DNA of 64,000 bases from positions 29,587 to 93,586 of the IMG/VR virus record IMGVR_UViG_3300036861_000632. The stretch is one strand, 5' to 3'. Both the position numbers and the translations under genes were made by a program. Positions 32,820-39,322 of this stretch are shown here, one piece after another. How positions within the stretch are numbered: position 1 is the first letter of the stretch; each line of letters opens with the position of its first letter. A model generated the notes under the pieces. That model worked only from the letters and a program-made list of their open reading frames with translations. It was not told where the DNA came from and did no database searches. This DNA is from a virus.

Positions 32820-33610
32820 AAAAACGCCTCCTGTTTCGGAATCCGCAAAATCTTCTCCAGCGCGTGCTTTGTGTTCGCCGGGAAGAACCCCTTGTCCAGC
32901 ATCCAATGTGCGTAGCCCGGATCGCGCACGACGGGCACGCCGCGGTTGCGCTTGGTGTTGAACACCGGCACGCCTTCTTCATTGAGCACGATGATCCCCG
33001 CCAGATCGACGCGGCCGTGATGCCGGTCGTCGCCGATGCTGAACGCCGCGAGGGCATCAAACGTCATCCCGTCCAGTTCCGGGTAGCGCGCCAGTTGCGC
33101 CGCCGCCACGTCAATCGTCGCCGTGACATCCGCCGCCGAGCCGTGCGCGCCCGTGTGTTCGCGGGCGCAGTAAAACTTGAGCGCCGCCGACAGATCGCGG
33201 CGTTCCATCTTTTTGAAGATCGACCCGACATCGAGCAGGCGCACGCCCGTCATATCCCAGCGCAGGCCGGCGCGGTGGAATTCCTCGTACAGCAGGGGCA
33301 CGTCGTAATTGCTGTGATTGTACCCGGCAAGGTCGCATCCGCGCAGGTTCGCCATGATCTCGGCGGCCAGTTCCTTGAACGCCGGTTTGCCCGCCACGTC
33401 CACCTCACTGATGCCGTGAATGGCGGTGCGGCGCAGGGGCGCTCCGGGGTTGAACCACAGCGTTTCGACAATCGGGATTTCCACCGGCGGCGGCGGCAGT
33501 TCGTCCACCTTGCGGATGGACAGCGTGACGATCCGGTCGGTGGTGACATCCGGTTCGTCGGCGCCATCCGTCTCCAGGTCGAGGAAGGCGAGGGGTTTCG
33601 CGAGGGTCAT
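32816..33610 (-). CDS. DnaQ-like DEDDh 3'-5' exonuclease
   Basis: A 264-residue protein from ATG 33,610 (ATGA overlap). The exonuclease motifs are in order: PheLeuAspLeuGluThr (about residues 7-12), IleHisGlyIleSer, TyrAsnHisSerAsnTyrAsp, and HisGlySerAlaAlaAsp, whose His and Asp close the DEDDh site. It would degrade single strands or proofread. There is no phage polymerase in the window, so it may support mismatch or recombination processing. A C-terminal part of about 70 residues (VPVVRDPGYAHWMLDK) is beyond the usual core. Confidence 0.85.
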   Translation of the reverse strand: MTLAKPLAFLDLETDGADEPDVTTDRIVTLSIRKVDELPPPPVEIPIVETLWFNPGAPLRRTAIHGISEVDVAGKPAFKELAAEIMANLRGCDLAGYNHSNYDVPLLYEEFHRAGLRWDMTGVRLLDVGSIFKKMERRDLSAALKFYCAREHTGAHGSAADVTATIDVAAAQLARYPELDGMTFDALAAFSIGDDRHHGRVDLAGIIVLNEEGVPVFNTKRNRGVPVVRDPGYAHWMLDKGFFPANTKHALEKILRIPKQEAFL

Positions 33611-33873
33611 AATTTTTGTTCCCCCCACCGCAGAAACCTTCCGCGCAGGGCGTTGCGGTTCCAAATATCCGGCTCGTTATCCAGCGCGCACTCGGCCCGC
33701 GCGCAATCCCACGCGACCCGCCGGGTGGACGAAACGAGCGTGTGCCACTTCTTCACCGGGGCGTTGCAGAAAAAAAACAGCGGGTAGCGCAGCGCGTGAG
33801 AGAAATAGTGCCGCCAGAAATTCCAGCCGCGCGTCTGCACGACGGCCAGTTCGGGAAAATGGTTGGGAATCAT
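33607..33873 (-). CDS. Small Trp/Arg-rich protein
   Basis: An 88-residue protein. ATG 33,873 overlaps the upstream stop (TGATG); a GTG three bases earlier is also possible. Many Trp, Arg and Phe residues; no metal site. Coupled at its 3' end to the exonuclease gene. Function unknown. Confidence 0.65.
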   Translation of the reverse strand: MIPNHFPELAVVQTRGWNFWRHYFSHALRYPLFFFCNAPVKKWHTLVSSTRRVAWDCARAECALDNEPDIWNRNALRGRFLRWGEQKL

Positions 33874-34169
33874 CACTCAATCCTCCAGATGCGGCATTCG
33901 GTTTCCGAGATCGCGCGCACTGTGATCTTCATGCCACAACACCGGGCGGTCGAAGACCATGAATGTTGTTTCTCGCTCGGTATCACGGTTGAATCTCCAA
34001 TGCTCATGCCTGCCAGTATTACGGCAGCCGCGCTCTTTTTTCCGCCCTTCGCCGGAATTGGTATTCCTGATTCTATAAGATGGCCAAGGATTTCAACCCG
34101 TCCATCTGTTGCCTGTGGTTCGCCACCCTTACCGTTTTCGTTTTCCCCTTCGTTTCTTTCAATTGACAT
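33873..34169 (-). CDS. First gene of the leftward operon, small phage protein
   Basis: A 98-residue product from ATG 34,169. The core IleProIleProAlaLysGlyGly and MetSerIleGlyAspSer, then a ThrValArgAla segment ending in ArgIleTrpArgIle, resembles a widespread family of small phage proteins of unknown role. The frame stays open upstream to 34,415, and those extra residues look protein-like, so the true start could lie there. No other start has a clear ribosome site. It is the promoter-proximal gene of the leftward block. Confidence 0.62.
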   Translation of the reverse strand: MSIERNEGENENGKGGEPQATDGRVEILGHLIESGIPIPAKGGKKSAAAVILAGMSIGDSTVIPSEKQHSWSSTARCCGMKITVRAISETECRIWRIE

Positions 34170-34186
34170 AAGCGATGCCGCTGTCT

Positions 34187-34213
34187 GTAATACGGAACCC
34201 TCCAAGTCGTCAA
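34187..34213 (-). promoter_or_regulatory. Candidate leftward promoter
   Basis: On the minus strand TTGACG (34,213-34,208) and TATTAC (34,192-34,187) are separated by 15 bases, slightly short of the optimum. Transcription would start just upstream of ATG 34,169. If the longer version of the first gene is real, this pair lies inside it. Low confidence. Confidence 0.3.
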
Positions 34214-34800
34214 CTTTTATTTTTGCAATGGCGAGAAGAGCCGCCGCCTGGATCGGGCCTCCGACCTCCAGCGCGCGTCCGGTTCCATTGAGGAACTGCG
34301 CGAAGAGACGCAGGTTAATATTTCCTCTCCGATTTCGGGTCTGGTTAAACCGCGCCCATCTTAACCAGATCAGAAAACCGGGGGTGTTCTTTAACCGACG
34401 GCGCCGGCCACCCATCCCCGCGGCGATTGCCAGGGCCGGAAGCCGAATCAGCCGGATAGACCGAACCGGACCCGCCGCGCTGTCTCACTTATGAGAACGC
34501 CACGCGACGGTCGAAAGAAATATTTCTCGCAGGCCAATTCTGCCACCCAATAGAGTCAACCACGAGCCGGGTTGAGACTGTCTGTACGCCTTGTCCGTGT
34601 CTCGATTGCCTTGAGCTTGCAAGCCGTCTCGTGCATGGCTTACACACGCCTAGCCTCCTTGCCAGTTTACGGTCGAAACGCTTGAACCCGCCTTACCGCT
34701 TGATTGACTCGTATAAGCCAATTCAAGGATCGCCGAGAGCGACTTGACCCCAAAATCCGTCATTCTGCAATTCTGTATTACGGGCCATTTGACCCTATCG

Positions 34801-35101
34801 AGGGGCTATCGACACCCTTCCGATCTGGTCCAAAACCCGAAAACCCAAAAACGCGCCAGTTGCCCCAGGAGCGATTTTGATTGCCAAGACCTACCTCGAC
34901 CTACCCCCCTCCCCGTTCAAAACGCCGCCAGCGCCCGGCTGGCGCGTAGCAATGCCCTGGAAAAAACCAGATCCCACTCCAGAAAACCCCAACTTCAAAA
35001 TCGACCTCTCCCTCTCCCTCCCCCCCACACCCCCCCTACTCTTACCCTCTCTGACTCAGGTACTGTTTCTGTTTCTGTACCAAAGGGTGTCGATAGCCCC
35101 T
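34801..35101. repeat. 19-bp perfect inverted repeat with a 263-bp spacer
   Basis: Left arm AGGGGCTATCGACACCCTT at 34,801-34,819; right arm is its exact reverse complement at 35,083-35,101. The bases outside and inside the arms do not match, so the boundary is sharp. The spacer holds a strongly C/T-rich tract. Its size and arms resemble an invertible segment or a small mobile element without a gene. Confidence 0.75.
35004..35052. other. Polypyrimidine tract
   Basis: A run of almost only C and T on the plus strand, with C blocks of up to 7. On the minus strand this is a GGG/AGG-rich purine tract that could form a triplex or G-quadruplex. It lies inside the segment flanked by the 19-bp inverted repeat. 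Confidence 0.6.
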
Positions 35102-35123
35102 CCCGGCAAAATGGGAAACTGTA

Positions 35124-35215
35124 GCTCTTGTACAACAAAAAGACATAGAAATAAATATAAATACTTCTGTTTGAAGAAGTAATAGAGGAAATAAAGAAAA
35201 AAGAGCAGAACGGGA
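35124..35215. other. AT-rich tract
   Basis: A stretch of mostly A and T in a GC-rich genome, containing a 7-bp-arm dyad (TACTTCT / AGAAGTA at 35,162-35,181). It follows the 19-bp inverted repeat. Such a tract could be an unwinding element of an origin or a promoter region. Confidence 0.5.
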
Positions 35216-35285
35216 TGCGCCTACCCACAAGACTGTAAATCGTTGCAGGTCAACGCAAAAACCTCGCCCGGTCAAAAGGAATTAA

Positions 35286-35303
35286 ACACAACATTTATTG
35301 TGT
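35286..35303. promoter_or_regulatory. Candidate operator dyad
   Basis: ACACAA and TTGTGT with a 6-base AT-rich spacer. A small perfect dyad within the control region. Confidence 0.45.
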
Positions 35304-35545
35304 CATGATAATTCGGTCGTCGGTCGGCTCTGTGGCGACCAAAGCAGGCGGTCAAGCCGGGCGACCAAAGGCGGGTAAAGGCGGGTAAAGGGCACGGATC
35401 GGGAGAGGATCAATTTTGGCTTAAGCATTGACTATGCCAGTCGACGAAAGAAACATGGGTTGGATTTGATTCTACCCCTTCCACCTAACATTCAATTCGA
35501 CCGTTCCGCGTGATACCTGTCACACCTTGAGTCATTCTGACACAC

Positions 35546-35574
35546 TGAGACACGAGTGGACTGTTGGTGTCTCA
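35546..35574. promoter_or_regulatory. Candidate operator dyad
   Basis: TGAGACAC (35,546-35,553) and GTGTCTCA (35,567-35,574) form perfect 8-bp arms with a 13-base spacer. It begins a cluster of four dyads within about 100 bases. Confidence 0.5.
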
Positions 35575-35580
35575 CTTGGC

Positions 35581-35594
35581 GTTCCATGTGGAAC
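35581..35594. promoter_or_regulatory. Short palindrome resembling a parS site
   Basis: GTTCCATGTGGAAC has 6-bp arms around a central TG and resembles bacterial parS (GTTCCACGTGGAAC) with one change in the centre. No ParB gene is in the window, so a role in partition is only a guess. Confidence 0.4.
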
Positions 35595-35603
35595 AATGGG
35601 TAG

Positions 35604-35647
35604 GTAGGACACTGAATGTCCTACTGGTCGGACATTGGATGTCCTAC
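35604..35647. promoter_or_regulatory. Two tandem operator-like dyads
   Basis: The first, GTAGGACA-CTGAA-TGTCCTAC at 35,604-35,624, is perfect. The second, GTCGGACA-TTGGA-TGTCCTAC at 35,627-35,647, has one mismatch. Their centres are 23 bases apart, about two helical turns. Same half-site, same spacing and same 5-base spacer suggest binding by one dimeric regulator. Confidence 0.6.
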
Positions 35648-35882
35648 CGTGATAGCCTCGCCTAACAATTTTCGCTTCGCCTTTGAGACTGAATCTCAGT
35701 GGGGTATCGGCTTGAGGTTTCGCGCGATCCATGCGAGAAGTAACGCAGAACTGAGCGAGCCGGGCGGGCCTGCGGCGTCCGAATCCTCCAAGCGCGTAGC
35801 CCCGCCCGGATTCGCTCTTCTGCGTCCGGTCGAATTGTCAAAAACCCCAATAAAAGTGGGTCAAAATAAGTGAAGATTTCTC

Positions 35883-35910
35883 TTGCAATACCTAACCGCT
35901 CTGCTATTGT
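35883..35910 (+). promoter_or_regulatory. Candidate rightward promoter
   Basis: TTGCAA (35,883-35,888) and TATTGT (35,905-35,910) with a 16-base spacer precede the first rightward gene. The predicted transcript starts near 35,917, leaving a leader of about 40 bases. Confidence 0.45.
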
Positions 35911-35958
35911 GTGGGTAGTTGAGCGAGGGCCCGTAACCCGGACCAACCAAAAGACAAT

Positions 35959-36285
35959 ATGAAAACTCTCGGACAAAAACTGATGGAAGCCGCGAAAACC
36001 GAAACTGTGAAGCTCACCGACAAATACTGGGGTTCGGAGTTCTTCAAAGCCAGCGACCAAAACACCTACTGGGTGCGTCATCACAAGCAGGGGTTTGGTG
36101 GGATGAAATCGCGCGACGTGCGCGTGCTCGCGAAGGATGTCGCGTCCTGCGACACCACCGAAGAACTCGCTGCGCTGCTCAAGCCGACGAACGACGAAGC
36201 CCCCGGTGATCCGATGCACTACACCCCGCGCGACGTGCAACCCGTGGAACTCACCTGGACACCGACCGAACAAGTCCCCGCATGA
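35959..36285 (+). CDS. First gene of the rightward block, unknown function
   Basis: A 108-residue protein, basic in its N-terminus and with a TyrTrpValArgHisHis segment in the middle. Its ATG follows a candidate promoter and lacks a Shine-Dalgarno sequence. It overlaps the next gene by 4 bases. As the first gene after the control region it may be an early regulator or anti-host protein, but no motif is visible. Confidence 0.75.
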   Translation: MKTLGQKLMEAAKTETVKLTDKYWGSEFFKASDQNTYWVRHHKQGFGGMKSRDVRVLAKDVASCDTTEELAALLKPTNDEAPGDPMHYTPRDVQPVELTWTPTEQVPA

Positions 36286-36533
36286 AAAATCCAGCCGCTG
36301 TCGCACTTGGACGCCTCGGAGGGAAAGCTACCTCCGAGGCAAAGACGCGGGCCGTCCGCGAAAACGCGAAACTGGGCGGCTGGCCGAAGGGCCGGAAGCG
36401 CAAGAAACCGCGCAAGGCTAGGACGCAGAACAGACATATGACAACAACACAGACAGCAAGCGAGAAGCAATCCAACGGGCCGAAGTTCAGCAATGACGCT
36501 GGGCGGGTGTCCGTGAAAGTAACAGACATATGA
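36282..36533 (+). CDS. Small Gly/Lys-rich phage protein with a repeated tail
   Basis: An 83-residue protein. MetLysAsnProAlaAlaValAlaLeuGlyArgLeuGlyGlyLys is typical of a small phage/bacterial protein family of unknown role. The C-terminal 30 residues, from MetThrThrThrGlnThrAlaSer, copy the start of the next gene: 35 bases at 36,429-36,463 recur at 36,521-36,555. The end of this gene therefore seems to have been altered by a local duplication. Confidence 0.7.
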   Translation: MKNPAAVALGRLGGKATSEAKTRAVRENAKLGGWPKGRKRKKPRKARTQNRHMTTTQTASEKQSNGPKFSNDAGRVSVKVTDI

Positions 36534-36555
36534 CAACAACACAGACAGCAAGCGA
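36429..36555. repeat. 35-bp direct repeat of a gene-start region
   Basis: The copies are at 36,429-36,463 and 36,521-36,555, offset 92 bases, identical. Each holds an ATG followed by ThrThrThrGlnThrAlaSer codons. The second copy is the start of the 545-residue gene. Since 92 is not a multiple of three, the first copy is read in the frame of the previous small gene. Confidence 0.8.
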
Positions 36556-38167
36556 CGCTCTCATGCGTCAACGCGCGCAGAGCGTCACTGCATCACGTCG
36601 CGTCAAGGCAAGACCGCAGACAGTCCCTACAGGGACTGTCTCTACAGTTCCCGGCGCGACGGTCAAGCCAAAGCCGGTCAAGTTACTAAAGGCCAAGCCG
36701 GCCAAGCCAACGGCGGCAGATCGTGCCGCGCAGTGGCTAATCGACAACCGGATTGTCGGCTCTGCGGTTGCGCAGTTCCAAGACATAACCGGCGGTACTG
36801 GCGGACGGCTCGCGCTCCATTCCAACACTGACGCTGCCACGCTGGCAGGGTTGCATGGTGTTGACGTTCCCGGCGCGTGGACACTGGACGAAGTAGCGGC
36901 TGGCATCTACACCAAGCTCCCGTTTCGCGTTGCCGGCCACGACGAGGCCGGCAAGCCGGAGTTCACAGTACGCGGTGGGGATTCCATTATTCAGTATCGG
37001 CGTGATCGTGCGTCCGGTATGCTTCACCGTCCTGCCACGCTGGGCGAAGACTACGATTCCAAGCGGCTTGTTTCGCTTGGTGTTTCGGAGTCGGCATTGC
37101 AGGCAATGTCCCCGGTGGAATTGACGTTGCTCGCCATTGCGGAGCGTTCGGCCAATTCCGCCGTTCGCCGCGTGGAAGCCGGCCAATTCCGCAAGGGTGC
37201 AAAGGTTGAGACTCTTGGCGTTCGTGATGGGGTTCAAATCGTCAAGACGGCCGCCACTGAGTTTGATTATTCAGACGGCCGGCAGGCAACCGTTTCAGAA
37301 TCGAGCAAAGCAGACGCGATGGGTGATGCACTGGCGGCCGTGATGGACACCTTGAATGAGGTTTACAATCGGGCTGGCGTGAATTGGGATTCTGCCCTTG
37401 CTCGCCTTGCTCCGATGTTTTCGTCGCCAGTGTTCTTCGGCCCGCACTTGGGCGAAGCCTGGGCGGGCCGTGAATCATGGGCCGTTGCCAAACCGGCGTT
37501 GCAATTCCGCATTCGCCGCTGGCTTGGCGCAACCGCGCACCGGGCAGCATTCAACGGCTTGTCACGACTGGCGGGCGGACTGACAGGGCGCAAGGGAGCG
37601 GGCGCACGCATGGCGGCGCGAGTGGAATTGTTTGACGTATCCCGGCACGATTCTACCAGCGAGCAACTTTCGCCCGCTGAGTTGGCGATTGCGGCCGAAG
37701 AACTCCAAGCGGCGATTTTCGGCAACCGTTTGCGTCAACCGGCCAGTGAATCCCGGTTGACGGCAATCCGGCAATCGCCGTTGCCCGTTGGGCGACTCTC
37801 CTCGTCGTGGTCTATGGTTGACGCCTCGCAGTGCTCCCGTTCTGAATCAGAACATGAGCGCAACGCGGTTGCCTCGCGTGGCACCGATGAGCGGACACTG
37901 GCGCGCGGTGTTCTCTTCACTCGCCTTGTCTTGCCGGCCATCAATTCACTTCGGGCGGCCGTTGCGCCAATGGCAGTACGGGACGCGCGACGTGCGCTCC
38001 GGGCGGCCGGCAAGCGGTTTGCCGTTCTCTCGCTTATGCTACGGGGTGAACTGGCCGAGGACGCCTGCGCGCTCGCTGGCGTGGCAGTGGCCAGCGTTGA
38101 ATCGACACTGCGGGACTTCGGGTTCAAAGTGACTTCGCGGCGCGCGGCGACGAGCGCAGTGGCCTAA
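36530..38167 (+). CDS. Protein of unknown function with a C-terminal HTH-like segment
   Basis: A 545-residue protein, the second-largest of this strand. The first 55 residues are a Lys/Pro/Val-rich linker. The body is Ala/Arg-rich and folded in appearance. The last 45 residues (LeuAlaGluAspAlaCysAlaLeuAlaGlyValAla then SerThrLeuArgAspPheGly) look like a helix-turn-helix. A 10-bp-arm palindrome sits in its early codons. It is followed by a clear intrinsic terminator, so it ends a transcription unit. Regulator or DNA-associated protein is plausible. Confidence 0.72.
   Translation: MTTTQTASDALMRQRAQSVTASRRVKARPQTVPTGTVSTVPGATVKPKPVKLLKAKPAKPTAADRAAQWLIDNRIVGSAVAQFQDITGGTGGRLALHSNTDAATLAGLHGVDVPGAWTLDEVAAGIYTKLPFRVAGHDEAGKPEFTVRGGDSIIQYRRDRASGMLHRPATLGEDYDSKRLVSLGVSESALQAMSPVELTLLAIAERSANSAVRRVEAGQFRKGAKVETLGVRDGVQIVKTAATEFDYSDGRQATVSESSKADAMGDALAAVMDTLNEVYNRAGVNWDSALARLAPMFSSPVFFGPHLGEAWAGRESWAVAKPALQFRIRRWLGATAHRAAFNGLSRLAGGLTGRKGAGARMAARVELFDVSRHDSTSEQLSPAELAIAAEELQAAIFGNRLRQPASESRLTAIRQSPLPVGRLSSSWSMVDASQCSRSESEHERNAVASRGTDERTLARGVLFTRLVLPAINSLRAAVAPMAVRDARRALRAAGKRFAVLSLMLRGELAEDACALAGVAVASVESTLRDFGFKVTSRRAATSAVA
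36619..36640. repeat. 22-bp palindrome inside a coding region
   Basis: Arms GACAGTCCCT and AGGGACTGTC around two bases (AC). It lies in the linker part of the 545-residue gene. A GC-rich perfect hairpin in early codons could pause ribosomes or act as a protein-binding site. Confidence 0.6.
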
Positions 38168-38498
38168 GCTGCCCCTTCCCATCCTGCCCGGTGGCATTGA
38201 CGCCACCGGGTTTTTGCTGCCCGGTTGCAGCGGGCGGATTCTTCGCGCGTGCAACCGGGCTATTACTCTTGGAAGCGGTTGCGCGGTTGCAATCGCGCCG
38301 TGCGATGCAATGTCGCGCGGTTGGCAGTCGCGCCATGCGATTGCCGGTTTGAGTTTCGCGTCAAGGTGCGCGAGAGATCAGGTTGACGTGAGCGATCGGC
38401 GCCGTCGCCCTGGCGGTCCTCGGGTACGTCCATATTGGGATCTGTGAAGATTGCCCGGAAATTGTTGGCGCGTGCATCGGGGCTTTATAGAGTGAAGG
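38168..38498. other. Non-coding structured stretch
   Basis: After the terminator, a second 9-bp dyad (CCCGGTTGC 38,220-38,228 and GCAACCGGG 38,251-38,259) and two imperfect direct repeats of about 30 bases (38,281-38,308 and 38,315-38,344, both GCGCGGTTG...TCGCGCC-like) are seen. No gene is supported here; it may be a small RNA or a protein-binding region. Confidence 0.5.
38187..38215 (+). terminator. Intrinsic terminator after the 545-residue gene
   Basis: CCCGGTGGC (38,187-38,195) and GCCACCGGG (38,202-38,210) form a 9-bp stem with a 6-base loop, followed by TTTTT. A strong rho-independent terminator 20 bases after the stop. Confidence 0.9.
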
Positions 38499-38732
38499 GT
38501 GAAGTTGAGAATGCGCGGAGTTCCGCGCGGAAAGGCGAAAGTGAAAATCAAAATTCGTTGGTACAACGGCGACGGTTCTGACGGAGGAACCGAGCGAACC
38601 ACGCTCGAAGAAATTTCGACGCGGATGGCGAACGAAACCAAGACGCACACGGGCCAGCCCGGAGACAAGCTGGTGGCTATCTGGCGTCATGGCGGCACGG
38701 GTGAAGTAGCGCGGTGCTACACGCTTGAATGA
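38499..38732 (+). CDS. Small basic protein of unknown function
   Basis: A 77-residue frame. GTG 38,499 or ATG 38,511 could start it. The N-terminus is basic (LysAlaLysValLysIleLysIleArg), the centre Gly/Asp-rich. It lies between two structured regions, so it may be controlled from its own leader. Confidence 0.58.
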   Translation: MKLRMRGVPRGKAKVKIKIRWYNGDGSDGGTERTTLEEISTRMANETKTHTGQPGDKLVAIWRHGGTGEVARCYTLE

Positions 38733-38747
38733 AGCGCCGAAAGCGGG

Positions 38748-38820
38748 CTGAGTTCGCTGGATCTTAACTGGTAAGAAGTGTTTACCAGTTGGTCCGGCGA
38801 ACTCACTCCGTCGGAGTGAG
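38748..38820 (+). promoter_or_regulatory. Long leader stem-loops upstream of a small gene
   Basis: Outer stem GAGTTCGCTGGA (38,750-38,761) pairs with TCCGGCGAACTC (38,793-38,804), with one G-U type pair. Inside it, AACTGGTAA (38,766-38,774) pairs with TTACCAGTT (38,782-38,790). A second hairpin, CTCACTCCG / CGGAGTGAG (38,802-38,820), contains the only GGAG ribosome site before ATG 38,824. The two outer structures compete for the CTC at 38,802-38,804. A leader that controls translation is likely. Confidence 0.62.
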
Positions 38821-38823
38821 ATT

Positions 38824-39039
38824 ATGATTTCCAAAACTGCCAGTCTGAATGACGTGGAGCGAATGTATCGCAACGGCACGGCCAGCGTTCAAGAGGTGAC
38901 GGAGTACCTCCGCGCTTGGAATGCCGGGCCGCACTTCACGCAAGCCGTCCTTTCTGACGGTGCCATCCGAAACTTTGACCCGGAAAAGTCGGGCGTGTTT
39001 TATCGGCACCTGAAGGACGAATTCGGATTGCGACTCTGA
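38824..39039 (+). CDS. Small protein under a structured leader
   Basis: A 71-residue protein with a helical N-terminal half and a charged end (LysAspGluPheGly). Its GGAG site at 38,813-38,816 is 7 bases before ATG but lies in the stem of a perfect 9-bp hairpin, so its translation may be held off until the stem opens. Function unknown. Confidence 0.65.
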   Translation: MISKTASLNDVERMYRNGTASVQEVTEYLRAWNAGPHFTQAVLSDGAIRNFDPEKSGVFYRHLKDEFGLRL

Positions 39040-39322
39040 TTTTCCCCGCGAGTCCAGGGCGTGACTTGTCACGGCGTAAGACGGTTAAACCGCGGCCCCG
39101 ACTCTGCGGGGGTGTTTCCCCTCAGTACCTCGCCAGAACCTCCCCTTGCCAGTCACCCGAAAGGGCTTCTGAAACGACTGGCAACGTGAGTCTCTGACCG
39201 AGTAAAAGACTCCAACCGACGGACAGACGAACTGGCGTAATTGCACCAGCGGAACAAACCGAAAGGGTGAAATCCCGTCGGCATCGAACTCCCGGCCCAT
39301 CTTCGGGTGGACCTGGACTTCT
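39040..39322 (+). other. Structured leader-like stretch, no gene
   Basis: About 280 bases without a convincing frame. A 9-bp stem TTGCCAGTC / GACTGGCAA encloses a CCCGAAAGGG hairpin with a GAAA tetraloop, and further down CGAAAGGGTGAAATCCCG forms another pair. The pattern suggests a folded RNA ahead of the 219-residue gene. I do not recognise a known riboswitch or tRNA. Confidence 0.5.

Larger units (their letters stand above)
34170..35958. other. Divergent control region, mostly non-coding
   Basis: About 1.8 kb separates the leftward block from the rightward block. No open frame here looks like a real gene. It contains a 12-bp palindrome (AGAAATATTTCT, 34,516-34,527), a 10-bp palindrome (GCTTGCAAGC, 34,615-34,624), and a 19-bp inverted repeat flanking a polypyrimidine tract. 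It also holds an AT-rich tract, several perfect dyads and a candidate rightward promoter, listed separately. A two-way control region or origin is the likely role. Confidence 0.7.

Noticed and set aside
34744-35124. A 126-codon frame in the control region
   Set aside because: It crosses the inverted repeat and the polypyrimidine tract, with Pro/Ser/Leu low-complexity content and no ribosome site. Looks like chance.
35662-36306. A 214-codon minus-strand frame across the rightward promoter
   Set aside because: It is antisense to the first rightward gene and would cross the candidate promoter; no coupling to other genes.
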